Positions 45,877-53,756 of a stretch of 63,835 bases of DNA are shown here, piece by piece. Both the position numbers and the translations under genes were made by a program. The notes beneath the pieces were generated by a model, which saw nothing but the letters and a program-made list of their open reading frames with translations, was not told the DNA's origin and did not search any database. The DNA is from Bacillota bacterium (GTDB lineage Bacteria; Bacillota; UBA4882; UBA10575): NCBI GenBank assembly GCA_029782135.1, contig JAKOVI010000119.1, positions 1 to 63,835 on the forward strand. The letters are read 5' to 3'. How positions within the stretch are numbered: position 1 is the first letter of the stretch; every line of letters starts with the position of its first letter.

Positions 45877-46377
45877 TTATTCCAGGATCCGCAACTGCTC
45901 GGCCCGGTAACCGGTGACGGTCGTGACCAACTCCCCCAGATCGGCAACGAGCGCCGCATTCAACTCCCGTCCTTTAATCACAATGGTGATCGTCTCCGGA
46001 TAGACCGCTACCGCACTATAGGTATACCCTTTTGCTTTCAGCAGGTTCTCAAGCTCAGCCTCCAAAGCCTGCCGTTTCGTTAAGACCAGCAACTCCTCCT
46101 GGAGTTTGCCCGTTTGCGTTTGGTCGGCCATCGCCAGCATGGCCATCAACTGTTCTTGCAGCCGGCTCCGCTCCCGGTCCCTGGTCAAGCGGAAATCGGC
46201 AATCAGCGAGTCATAGCCGAGCGGATCGACGGCCACCACCGGTACTTCAAGCGACGGAGCGGGTGATCTTGCCGGGAAAAACCATGAATAAAGCAGACCA
46301 AAGAAGCCGATGAGAAAAAAAACAACCACGACAATGAGTACAGGAATAATGCCGGGCTGGAACGCTTTTAACTCCAC
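45877..46377 (-). CDS. spoIIIAH: Stage III sporulation protein AH
   Basis: 166 residues: one N-terminal membrane anchor (GIIPVLIVVVVFFLIGFFGLL) and a C-terminal EscJ/YscJ-like ring domain (KRQALEAELENLLKAKGYTY, VAVYPETITIVIKGRELNAA). SpoIIIAH lines the mother-cell side of the channel to the forespore and binds SpoIIQ. The start is GTG at 46377 after AAAGGAGG. Confidence 0.92.
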   Translation of the reverse strand: MELKAFQPGIIPVLIVVVVFFLIGFFGLLYSWFFPARSPAPSLEVPVVAVDPLGYDSLIADFRLTRDRERSRLQEQLMAMLAMADQTQTGKLQEELLVLTKRQALEAELENLLKAKGYTYSAVAVYPETITIVIKGRELNAALVADLGELVTTVTGYRAEQLRILE

Positions 46378-46434
46378 GACCTTTCCTCCTTTTCCAGATT
46401 CTCCCCTTTAAGGTTTCCCCAACCGGCCCCTGGT

Positions 46435-47049
46435 TTATTTACCCCAAGGCAAAACCTTTACCCGGTGGAGGGGAACCCCCAGTAAAGTGGCAGCCGCCTC
46501 CCCAAGCGCCTGCTGGATCTTGGGATCCGCCCCCCCTTCCGCGACGACCAGGACGCCGGTGATCGCGGGGGCTTTCGCACTGATCCGGACCGGTGTCTCT
46601 TCCCCGCCGCTTTTGCGCTGAAAAACCGGCTCCCGCACAACCCGGGTTTCCCGCGATTCACCACCATCCTGCGGAAGCAGCCGTTCTTCTTGCTCCTCCC
46701 GGAACAGCCATTTGACCTCCTCCGAGCCGGCCAGTTGGAGAGCAACGACCACCCGCCCCGCCCCTTTAATCTGCGCCAAGACCGCCGCCGTCTCCCGCTC
46801 CAGCCGCGCCTTGGACCATTGCTCCTCCTCTTTTTCGAGCAGGACATCGGCTTTCACCGGAACCTCCGGGGAGGGCATTGCCGGTTTCCGGTCGTAGATT
46901 CCGCCCAACAGTAGAAAAACCGCCCCCAGGCAACCAAAGAACAGACAAGCGTGCATGATCTTCTTATACATTGTTGGAATTTGCAGAAAAGAACGGTCCT
47001 TCCCTTTTCCCAAAAACCAGAAGAGCGCGTTATTCTTATTCGCCTCCAA
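46435..47049 (-). CDS. spoIIIAG: Stage III sporulation protein AG
   Basis: 204 residues if started at the TTG at 47049; the first ATG (MYKKIMHAC) is at 46971. One membrane anchor (HACLFFGCLGAVFLLLGG) and a ring-building domain with VLAQIKGAGRVVVALQLA and PAITGVLVVAEGGADPKIQQ typical of SpoIIIAG. Forms a large ring of the feeding-tube complex. The start is uncertain because no ATG has a ribosome binding site. Upstream frame to 47127 overlaps spoIIIAF and is not supported. Confidence 0.88.
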   Translation of the reverse strand: MEANKNNALFWFLGKGKDRSFLQIPTMYKKIMHACLFFGCLGAVFLLLGGIYDRKPAMPSPEVPVKADVLLEKEEEQWSKARLERETAAVLAQIKGAGRVVVALQLAGSEEVKWLFREEQEERLLPQDGGESRETRVVREPVFQRKSGGEETPVRISAKAPAITGVLVVAEGGADPKIQQALGEAAATLLGVPLHRVKVLPWGK

Positions 47050-47542
47050 ACTCTTTCGCCACCTCCACCTGCTCAGGGCTGATCGCCAGGAGTTCCCCGA
47101 CCAACCGCTGTAAAGTTGCGGGCGCAAGCCCGGGGTCCGCGGTCAGGACAAGGCGTACCCGGGGATCCCGGCCGCGCAGGGAGAAGGCTTCCACTCTGAT
47201 CCCTTCCACCCCGGTGATCCGCCGGAGCATCACCTCCAGGCTTTCCCGCCAAGCCGGAGCCATCACCGCTTCTACTTTATCCTCCCCAGCCTGCCTAAGT
47301 TTAAGCCCTTCAGCCACTAAAGCCGCCGGCCGGTGATCTCCCTTTGGTCCTCCCTCCTCCGCCAGTTCCGGAGGGAAAACGATCTCTTGATTTATATTTA
47401 CAACCAGCCCAATTAAAGAAAGGAGCACAAACAAGCCCACGACCATGCGCGCATATTTCCGCATCCCGTCCTCCGGCAACAACAACTCGAAAAAACCGGC
47501 CAAAAGGATTAACGCCAACAACGCTCTTAGCCCTTCTCGCAT
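47036..47542 (-). CDS. spoIIIAF: Stage III sporulation protein AF
   Basis: 168 residues. Two N-terminal membrane segments (LRALLALILLAGFFELLLPE and MVVGLFVLLSLIGLVVNINQ) and a C-terminal ring-type domain, as in SpoIIIAF. The pattern GMRKYARMVVGL is conserved. It is separated from spoIIIAE by an unusually long 302-bp gap holding a palindromic element. Confidence 0.9.
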   Translation of the reverse strand: MREGLRALLALILLAGFFELLLPEDGMRKYARMVVGLFVLLSLIGLVVNINQEIVFPPELAEEGGPKGDHRPAALVAEGLKLRQAGEDKVEAVMAPAWRESLEVMLRRITGVEGIRVEAFSLRGRDPRVRLVLTADPGLAPATLQRLVGELLAISPEQVEVAKEFGGE

Positions 47543-47844
47543 TTGACAGTACCTCTTCTCTGGCTCCCCTCATTGCTTGCCACTCGCCGCAAGCACAAAT
47601 GCTAACCTTTGCATGCTTTATCCAGCCAAGGCAGAATGGTATTCACCAATGACTTGAATTGCTTCGCAAAGTATTCTTAGCGAAGCGAAGGTCGAACGCG
47701 GGCCGAACGGCAAGGAAGGCGTGAACCGCTTTTGGTTCTCAGGATGAACCGGAAAGCGGTTGCCCGCTTTCAAACGAAGTTGAGCTTTAGAATACTCGCA
47801 GAAATTCACCGGAACTAGGGAATACCATTCTGCCCCGGCTGCGA
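47543..47844 (-). other. 302-bp gap between spoIIIAE and spoIIIAF
   Basis: Gap within the spoIIIA operon, mostly occupied by the inverted-repeat element at 47623-47843. The first 80 bp before spoIIIAF show no ORF or clear promoter. A 63-codon frame (47618-47809) lies inside the element and is not considered a gene. Confidence 0.55.
47623..47843. repeat. ~220-bp palindromic element (MITE- or REP-like)
   Basis: Outer arms of about 60 bp (47623-47682 and 47783-47843) are inverted copies: GGCAGAATGGTATTC on the left matches GAATACCATTCTGCC on the right, with further matches at GAATT and TATTCT. Inside lie two more hairpins: GCTTCGC/GCGAAGC (47661-47686) and AACCGCTTT/AAAGCGGTT (47724-47761). The right arm ends two bases from the spoIIIAE stop. 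Confidence 0.7.
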
Positions 47845-49017
47845 TTAGCGCACCACAGCCGTGAGGTTCCCCAACCCCACCAGGATCGTCAGGCTAAAAA
47901 AAAACATCAGTCCGGACACTGCTACCGCGGCAAAGATGACCATGATCGTTTTGCCGATCTCTTGCAAAGAATCGGCCAGCCGTTCCTGCCCGAGCGGTTG
48001 CACCAGGACCGCCGCCAACCGGTAGATAAATGCCACCACCAGGATCTTAAAGGAAGGGTAGACACAGAGCAGGATCACCCCTAAAGCGCCGAAAACGCCG
48101 AGGGCATTTTTGATCAACAATGAACAACCGGCAGCCAGATCCAAGCTGTCCGCAACCGTCTTCCCGACCAGCGGCATCAGATTACCCGTGAGGAACTTCG
48201 CCGCCTTCAACCCAAGACCGTCGGCCGCGGCAACGGTGACGCCTTGCATCGTCAGGAGCCCAAGAAAAATAACGACCAGCAAACCAAGGAGGACCACCGC
48301 CCCCTGGCGGGCGGTCTCCGCCAACCGGGAGAGCGAAAAACCTTCCACCAGCCGCGAGACTAAACCGATCATCCCCGCCAGTAAGATCAAGGGGAGAACG
48401 ATGTTTTTCACGATGTTGATCACAACGGCCGTTCCGCCCCACATCAACGGATGGCAAACCGTCGACAAAGTCAGCCCACCGGCCGCTGCCAACAAGGTAA
48501 AGACCGGCGGCAGCAGGGCCAATACAAACTGATTAATCCGGTCAAGGGCGGCATTGGCCAGTTGTAAGGTAGTCGTAAAGCTCTGGACCGCCAGCCCCAT
48601 TAAGACGAGGTAAATGATGTTAAAGACCAGATTTCCCAAACTCTCTCCCGCCCAGGCCTGTTGGAAATGGACCAGCACCGCGCCGACCACGGCCAAAATT
48701 ACCAGTCTAATCAATAAATGCAGGTTAAGCATAACCTCCCGGGCAAGAAACCTTCCACCCTGGCGGAGAATTGTAGCCAGGTCCAGCTTCAACCCTTCCC
48801 TCGCCCAACCACGCAGATTCCAGGTGGGCAGCAGCGCTTGCGTCTCCGCATCAAGCTGGGAGAGGAAAGCCGTAAGTTCATCCAGTTTGAGATGGGCCAA
48901 TTCCTGTTCGACGATGGAGTAAAGCTCTGCCGGGTACTGGTTTGCCCACCCCGTCCCGGAGAAGAACAACAGCACCAGGCCGGCAATGATCAACCTTGTT
49001 CGTCCAGTTCTTTTCAT
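47845..49017 (-). CDS. spoIIIAE: Stage III sporulation protein AE
   Basis: 390 residues with a signal-type N-terminus (LIIAGLVLLFFSGTGWA), a short extracytoplasmic part and about seven membrane segments. Conserved stretches such as VCHPLMWGGTAVVINIVKNI and AADGLGLKAAKFLTGNLMPL are typical. Membrane component of the mother-cell channel. Confidence 0.95.
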   Translation of the reverse strand: MKRTGRTRLIIAGLVLLFFSGTGWANQYPAELYSIVEQELAHLKLDELTAFLSQLDAETQALLPTWNLRGWAREGLKLDLATILRQGGRFLAREVMLNLHLLIRLVILAVVGAVLVHFQQAWAGESLGNLVFNIIYLVLMGLAVQSFTTTLQLANAALDRINQFVLALLPPVFTLLAAAGGLTLSTVCHPLMWGGTAVVINIVKNIVLPLILLAGMIGLVSRLVEGFSLSRLAETARQGAVVLLGLLVVIFLGLLTMQGVTVAAADGLGLKAAKFLTGNLMPLVGKTVADSLDLAAGCSLLIKNALGVFGALGVILLCVYPSFKILVVAFIYRLAAVLVQPLGQERLADSLQEIGKTIMVIFAAVAVSGLMFFFSLTILVGLGNLTAVVR

Positions 49018-49036
49018 CTTCCGTCCCCGTCACTCG

Positions 49037-49426
49037 TTAAATAATCCGGAGCACCATTTCCAGAATCGCCCTCATCACCGGTAGGGCGAGAAATAAGATA
49101 ATGATCTTCCCGGCCAGCTCCAGTTTGAAGCCTAAGGCCCCTTCCCCGGCATCACGGCAGATCTGTCCACCAAAGCCGGCCAGGTAGGCCACCCCCATTA
49201 CTTTAAAGATCGTCTCCAGATAAGCCTGGTTAACCTGGGCTTGGGCCGAAAAATACCGGAAAACATCGATGATCTCGGTCAACTGCCCGGCGAGCCTGAT
49301 CAGAATGATGATTCCGACGACCATCGAGAGCATAACCGCCAATTCCTGACGGTTTTGGCGGAGAATCGTGAGGAACACGACGGCGACCAAACACAGGCCT
49401 AGATAGATCAGGATTTGGATTTCCAC
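49037..49426 (-). CDS. spoIIIAD: Stage III sporulation protein AD
   Basis: 129 residues with four membrane segments (IYLGLCLVAVVFLTILR, MVVGIIILIRL, VMGVAYLAGFGGQICRDAGE, IIILFLALPVMRAILEMV). The GQICRDAGEGALGFKLELAGK stretch is the family hallmark. GTG at 49426 has AGGAGG six bases upstream; the ATG at 49432 lies too close to it. It follows spoIIIAC. Confidence 0.93.
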   Translation of the reverse strand: MEIQILIYLGLCLVAVVFLTILRQNRQELAVMLSMVVGIIILIRLAGQLTEIIDVFRYFSAQAQVNQAYLETIFKVMGVAYLAGFGGQICRDAGEGALGFKLELAGKIIILFLALPVMRAILEMVLRII

Positions 49427-49458
49427 GCCCATCCTCCTCACCGCCGGCGGCTAGTCGT

Positions 49459-49656
49459 TTATAAACCGAAGACCGCCCGTACTTCCTGGAAAAGACGGTA
49501 CAGTAACGGGATCACCATCAGCAAGACAATTACGACCCCGGCCAATGTTAACAATTGCGCCTGTTCTTCCTTTCCCGCCTGTTTGAGGACCATATTCATA
49601 ATGGAGATAATAATCCCCACGCCTGCAATTTTAATGATAATGCTTACATCAGCCAC
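49459..49656 (-). CDS. spoIIIAC: Stage III sporulation protein AC
   Basis: 65 residues, two membrane segments (VSIIIKIAGVGIIISIMNMV and LLTLAGVVIVLLMVIPLLY) with KQAGKEEQAQLL between them, as in SpoIIIAC. The start is GTG at 49656 after GGGGAGGG. The longer frame up to 49965 is an out-of-frame shadow of spoIIIAB. Confidence 0.94.
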   Translation of the reverse strand: MADVSIIIKIAGVGIIISIMNMVLKQAGKEEQAQLLTLAGVVIVLLMVIPLLYRLFQEVRAVFGL

Positions 49657-49769
49657 TTTTTCCCTCCCCTTCCGGTTCCCCGCGCTTGCCAACAACCAAC
49701 ACTTGCCATGACAACTTTGACAACAACCGGACCGGCCGCCTTCGCCGCGCAACCGGCAAACAAGCCTGC

Positions 49770-50285
49770 TCAGTAAAGAAGAAGAATGATCAAGGCGCCC
49801 CCGGCCATCCCCAGGTACCGGTAAAGCCGCTCGTTTTTTCCCCGGAACGCCGCCGCCGTTTCCGCCTGCAGCTTTAGCTTTTCCAGGGTTTGCCGGATCG
49901 CGTTCAACTGGTGCTCGCGGTCGGTACTCCCTAAAGTATGGCCGAAATCCTCCAGCAACGCCCAATCCTCCCCCTGGAGGGCCAGCCGGTCCTGACAGGC
50001 CGCCAGACTCTGCGCCCAGGCCTCGGCGGCGGTTAGCCCCCGTGCTTCGTTGAGCTTCGCCGTAAAACTGGCGAAAAGCTCTCCGGTCTCCGGATCAGCC
50101 CGCCGGCTGATCCGGCCGCACGCCTCCGCCAGCGGAAGATCCGCATATCCGACCTCGGTTTCCAGCCACTGAAAGCACTGGATCAGACTCTGCAAAAGCT
50201 TCACCCTCTTCTGGAGCAGCAGGCTGAAGAGCCAACCGATTACCGTACCGGCAACAAAGACCAGGATCGCGCCGATGTTTTTCAT
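49770..50285 (-). CDS. spoIIIAB: Stage III sporulation protein AB
   Basis: 171 residues. One N-terminal membrane segment (IGAILVFVAGTVIGWLFSLL), a helical soluble region with FQWLETEVGYADLPLAEACG, and a C-terminal anchor (YRYLGMAGGALIILLLY). SpoIIIAB resembles GspF-type proteins and probably couples the AA ATPase to the membrane channel. The ATG at 50285 overlaps the spoIIIAA stop (ATGA) with GGAGGTGG upstream. Confidence 0.94.
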   Translation of the reverse strand: MKNIGAILVFVAGTVIGWLFSLLLQKRVKLLQSLIQCFQWLETEVGYADLPLAEACGRISRRADPETGELFASFTAKLNEARGLTAAEAWAQSLAACQDRLALQGEDWALLEDFGHTLGSTDREHQLNAIRQTLEKLKLQAETAAAFRGKNERLYRYLGMAGGALIILLLY

Positions 50286-51262
50286 CTTTCCACCTCCAAA
50301 CGCCGCACTCCGGAGAATAATGGCGCTTTTGTCCGCCCGTCCCAAATCCCCTCTAAAGTGCCCGGGCCCAGCCGCCGGCTCAAGACCACCACCCGTTCCA
50401 CCAGCCCCCGCGTCCAGAGCTTGCGGAGGGAAGGACGCACGGCGAAATCACCGGTATCCCAGGCGTGCGCGGTCGTGAGCAAGCCCACACCCGCATTTAG
50501 AATCTCCTCGATCATCTCCAAATCGCCGGGCCCTCCGATCTCATCTGTCGCAATCAACTGCGGCCCCATTGAACGTAATAATAAGAAAACCCCGTCCCGT
50601 TTGGGGCAACCGCTTAACAGATCGGTCCTGATCCCGACGTCAAGCTGGGGAATTCCCTGGTAGCTACCTGCCACTTCCCCGCGTTCATCCACCAGCCCCA
50701 CTTTGACCGGGGCCGGAAGCCCGTCGCCATTACTGAAACAACGGATTAAATCCCGGAGCAAAGTGGTCTTCCCTGCTTGGGGCGGCGAGACGATCACGGT
50801 GCGCAGCGGGCGGGCATCCTGGAGCAAATAGGGGAGCAGACTGCGCCCGATCCCTTTTAACTCGCGGGCAATCCGGATGTTCAGACTGGTAATCCTTTTT
50901 AAGCGGAGCAAACTACCCCCGGCAACCAGGCATTCCCCGGCCATCCCCACCCGGTGTCCCCCCGGCAGGGTAAGATATCCTTCCCGCAGTTCTTCTTCCA
51001 GCGTATAGAGGGAATTACCCCCCATCAGCTGGACGGTGCGGAGCACATCCTCCGCCCGGACAAGGCAAGCCTCCCGCGGGTCGTCCGTGATCTCCCCGGC
51101 CGGTGTGACAAGGAAGGACCGGCCCATCTCGACCTGGAGGGGTTGTTCCGCCCGGAGACGGATCTCCTCCAGCCTGGCCCAACGCTCGGGGTAAGCCGTC
51201 TTTAGCTTCTCGAGGACCAAACGGAGTCTTGGAATAAGATACGGGAGCACCTTTTCTGCCAA
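50282..51262 (-). CDS. spoIIIAA: Stage III sporulation protein AA, secretion-type ATPase
   Basis: 326 residues. Type II/IV secretion ATPase relative: LEEIRLRAEQPLQVEMG, GNSLYTLEEELREGYLTLPG, Walker A VIVSPPQAGKTTLLRDL, KVGLVDERGEVAGSYQG and ATDEIGGPGDLEMIEEILNAG with Walker B. Energises the channel complex. The start is probably TTG at 51262. First gene of the operon, behind the terminator at 51327-51370. Confidence 0.95.
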   Translation of the reverse strand: MAEKVLPYLIPRLRLVLEKLKTAYPERWARLEEIRLRAEQPLQVEMGRSFLVTPAGEITDDPREACLVRAEDVLRTVQLMGGNSLYTLEEELREGYLTLPGGHRVGMAGECLVAGGSLLRLKRITSLNIRIARELKGIGRSLLPYLLQDARPLRTVIVSPPQAGKTTLLRDLIRCFSNGDGLPAPVKVGLVDERGEVAGSYQGIPQLDVGIRTDLLSGCPKRDGVFLLLRSMGPQLIATDEIGGPGDLEMIEEILNAGVGLLTTAHAWDTGDFAVRPSLRKLWTRGLVERVVVLSRRLGPGTLEGIWDGRTKAPLFSGVRRLEVER

Positions 51263-51326
51263 AGCTACATCAACCCGCCCTCTCGCCTATGCTCTCCTTT
51301 TCTAGCTGCATCCCGGTTTCCACCAT

Positions 51327-51370
51327 AAAAAAAGCCCGTCCCCTACTGTACATACTTATGGGGACGGACG
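51327..51370 (-). terminator. Terminator before the spoIIIA operon
   Basis: On the minus strand CCGTCCCC (51367-51360) pairs with GGGGACGG (51343-51336) and is followed by GCTTTTTTT. It ends the transcript of the CD1247-like gene and insulates spoIIIAA. Confidence 0.8.
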
Positions 51371-51429
51371 AAAAAATATGCTATTCTCTTGGTGCGGTGC
51401 GAAAGCCAAAAACCTTTCTTCAGCCCTGC

Positions 51430-51693
51430 TCAGCCCTCGATCAGGTCTTCATTCTCCTCCTGGTTCTCTTCCGGCGGGTAATAGAGTTCCTCCAGATACC
51501 CCAGGTCTTCATCGATCGCCTCAACATAGTCGTTTAATTCGGCGTGATCATCCCGTATATTTTCAATCTCCATTGAAATGAGGTCGCAGATGTTAATCAG
51601 CTGTGTCCAGAGAATCCCATCCCGCTCGTTCGGAAACTCCTGGCCCTCAATCAGCCCGCGCAAATAGGCGACCTGTTCTTTCAACTCCATCAT
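51430..51693 (-). CDS. CD1247 N-terminal-domain-like acidic protein
   Basis: 87 residues from the ATG at 51693, with GGAGGG seven bases before it. Acidic and helical: ELKEQVAYLRGLIEGQEF, then DDHAELNDYVEAIDEDLGYL and an Asp/Glu-rich tail. This pattern matches a small Clostridia protein family known as the CD1247 N-terminal domain. Function unknown. It is regularly found near efp and spoIIIAA, as here. Confidence 0.8.
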   Translation of the reverse strand: MMELKEQVAYLRGLIEGQEFPNERDGILWTQLINICDLISMEIENIRDDHAELNDYVEAIDEDLGYLEELYYPPEENQEENEDLIEG

Positions 51694-51761
51694 CTTCTCA
51701 CCCTCCAATTCGCATTCTCTTCCTAGTATGACTGGAGGATTAAAATCTATCCATGCCGTCC

Positions 51762-51798
51762 AAAAAACAAAGCCGCCCCTTCTCGCAAGGAACGGCTT
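51762..51798 (-). terminator. Terminator behind efp (minus strand)
   Basis: On the minus strand AAGCCG (51798-51793) and CCTT pair with AAGG and CGGCTT (51775-51770), followed by TGTTTTTTGG. The dispersed repeat copy C lies between it and the efp stop. Confidence 0.75.
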
Positions 51799-51815
51799 TT
51801 CCCTACTAAATCATC

Positions 51816-51878
51816 GTCGAAGAAACCTGCGTCGCAGTCAAACCCGCTGGAACGGAACCCATTCCGCGCCCGCTTCCG
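51816..51878 (-). repeat. Dispersed repeat copy C, directly behind efp
   Basis: About 60 bp resembling the copies behind mutM and spoIIIAE in the part CGCTGGAACGGAACCCATTC versus CGCCGGAAC...ACCATTC; the distal half is diverged. It ends eleven bases from the efp stop. Confidence 0.5.
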
Positions 51879-51888
51879 TACCGGCCGC

Positions 51889-52449
51889 TTACTTGGAACG
51901 GCGGAGGTACTCGCCAGTTCTGGTATCAATCTGGAGGATATCCCCAACTTCAATAAAGAGCGGGACATTGATGACGACCCCGGTCTCCAGCTTGGCCGGT
52001 TTGGTCGCGCCGGTCGCCGTATCACCTTTAAAGCCGGGTTCCGTCTCGATAACCTCCAGTTCCACCGTGTTCGGCAGCTGGACCCCGATCGATTCGTTAT
52101 TATACATCTGGACCAGCACAAGCATGTTTTCTTTTAAGTATTTAATGCCGTCACCGATCTTCTCCTCCGGCAGGGTCAGTTGGTCATAAGTACTGGTATC
52201 CATGAAGACATAGTCTTGATCACTCTTATATAAGAACTGCATCTCCTTGGTCTCAATCCGGGCCGGTTGGACCTTCTCCCCGGCGTTGAAGGTCTTTTCT
52301 ATCGTAAACCCGGTCCGCAGGTTTTTCAGTTTCGACCGGACAAAAGCCGAACCTTTTCCGGGTTTCACATGCATGAACTCGACCACGGTGTAAAGCTGAC
52401 CGTCAACTTCAATCGTTAGTCCTGTCCGAAAATCATTAACAGAAATCAT
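51889..52449 (-). CDS. efp: Elongation factor P
   Basis: 186 residues, three OB-type domains. Rescues ribosomes stalled at proline runs. The modified-lysine loop is in [20 protein letters not shown]. The C-terminal [20 protein letters not shown] is diagnostic. AAGGAGG lies before the ATG. It follows the Xaa-Pro peptidase gene, the usual order in Bacillota. Confidence 0.97.
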   Translation of the reverse strand: MISVNDFRTGLTIEVDGQLYTVVEFMHVKPGKGSAFVRSKLKNLRTGFTIEKTFNAGEKVQPARIETKEMQFLYKSDQDYVFMDTSTYDQLTLPEEKIGDGIKYLKENMLVLVQMYNNESIGVQLPNTVELEVIETEPGFKGDTATGATKPAKLETGVVINVPLFIEVGDILQIDTRTGEYLRRSK

Positions 52450-52535
52450 AAAACAACCTCCTTACTACTCCAAGGCATAAAGCATAAGATTAACCGCCGG
52501 CTCCCTTCACTTATTATCTCCCATTGTGCGGCGCT

Positions 52536-52641
52536 CTTATTTTACCATATGCTCATCCTGGCTGTCGAGAGATATGCCCTATTGGGAAGATCTTACTGGT
52601 GATCCCTTATTTTACCATATGCTCATCCTGGCTGTCGAGAG
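52536..52641. repeat. 36-bp direct repeat: duplicated 3' end of the Xaa-Pro peptidase gene
   Basis: Bases 52536-52571 and 52606-52641 are identical (both contain TACCATATGCTCATCCTGGC). The second holds the stop and last codons of the peptidase gene. The first is a free copy 70 bp further downstream of it. Confidence 0.85.
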
Positions 52642-53713
52642 GGAGGATTGATTTGGGGCTGGCCGTTAAGTTTTCAATCCCGTCCGCGGTCACGACCACA
52701 ACATCTTCGATCCGGATCCCGCCCCACCCGGGAAGATATACCCCGGGTTCAACCGTAAAGACCATTCCCGGCTCCAACACCGTCTCGTCGGTCATTGAGA
52801 GCCGCGGGTCTTCATGGATCGACAGCCCTAAGCTGTGCCCCAAACCGTGGCCGAAATTCTCCCCGTAACCGGCCTGGCTGATCACCTGCCGGGCCAGGGC
52901 ATCCACCTCTTTGCCGGTCATCCCGGGCCGGATCCCGGCCAAGGCCGCCTCCTGGGCTTCCCGGACCAGGTTGTAGAGCTCAAGCTGGCGGGGGGTGGGT
53001 TCCCCCACGACGACCGTACGGGTAAAATCACTGCAGTAACCGGCATAACGCGCCCCGCCGTCGACAACCACCAGATCACCCGGGGCCAGCCGGCGAGGAC
53101 CGGGCGCCCCGTGCGGCAAAGCGCTCCGCGGGCCGGAGGCGACAATCGTGGAAAAGGAGGTGCCTTCGGCGCCGAGTTTCCGTTGGAAGTACTCAAAAGC
53201 CGCCGCAATCTCCGTTTCCGTCTTCCCGGGTACAAACTCTGCTTGAAGCTGCGCCCAGGCCCGGTCGGTAATCTCCACTGCAGCACGGATAAGAGCCAGT
53301 TCCTCCGGGGACTTAATCCGCCGTAAACGGTTGACCAGCTTTTCCGTCGGCACCAGGCTGACGCCGGGGATGTTCTCCCGGAGAAAACGGTAATCCTTCT
53401 CCACCAGGTGCTCGCTCTCAAACCCCCAGCGCTGGTTCTGCCCGCGATTGAAGGCTTTTATTTCCGCGCAAACAGTCACCCAGATCTTCGGTTCATGCTC
53501 CTTGACTTCAAAACCGCTGCCCGCCGTTTGTTCGCCTGCTTGTTCCAGATAGCGAAAATCGGTGTAAAGCACCGCCCGTTGTTGATCAATGACCAACACC
53601 CCGGACGACCCGGTAAAACCACTTAAGTACCTCCGGTTCTCCGGAGCGGTTACGATAAAACCGTCCAAAGCGTTCTCAACCAAAAGCTTACGGAATTTTT
53701 CCAGTCTTTCCAT
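52607..53713 (-). CDS. Xaa-Pro peptidase (M24B, PepP/PepQ-like)
   Basis: 368 residues from the ATG at 53713. N-terminal creatinase-like domain (LVENALDGFIVTAPENRRYL) and a pita-bread catalytic domain with metal ligands in VVVDGGARYAGYCSDFTRTV (Asp pair), HGLGHSLGLSIHEDP (His), FTVEPGVYLPGWGGIRIEDV (two Glu). Cleaves N-terminal residues before proline. It lies directly upstream of efp. The last eleven codons are duplicated downstream. Confidence 0.94.
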   Translation of the reverse strand: MERLEKFRKLLVENALDGFIVTAPENRRYLSGFTGSSGVLVIDQQRAVLYTDFRYLEQAGEQTAGSGFEVKEHEPKIWVTVCAEIKAFNRGQNQRWGFESEHLVEKDYRFLRENIPGVSLVPTEKLVNRLRRIKSPEELALIRAAVEITDRAWAQLQAEFVPGKTETEIAAAFEYFQRKLGAEGTSFSTIVASGPRSALPHGAPGPRRLAPGDLVVVDGGARYAGYCSDFTRTVVVGEPTPRQLELYNLVREAQEAALAGIRPGMTGKEVDALARQVISQAGYGENFGHGLGHSLGLSIHEDPRLSMTDETVLEPGMVFTVEPGVYLPGWGGIRIEDVVVVTADGIENLTASPKSILPLDSQDEHMVK

Positions 53714-53756
53714 CTCAACCCGTCCCGTTCTGTTTTTTATTGCCCGGATTCTTGGG

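Noticed and set aside
47618-47809. 63-codon minus-strand frame between spoIIIAE and spoIIIAF
   Set aside because: It lies fully inside the palindromic repeat element and has no ribosome binding site. Similar peptides would appear wherever the repeat occurs.
49657-49965. N-terminal extension of spoIIIAC
   Set aside because: It is an out-of-frame reading of spoIIIAB. The GTG at 49656 with GGGGAGGG gives the normal 65-residue protein.
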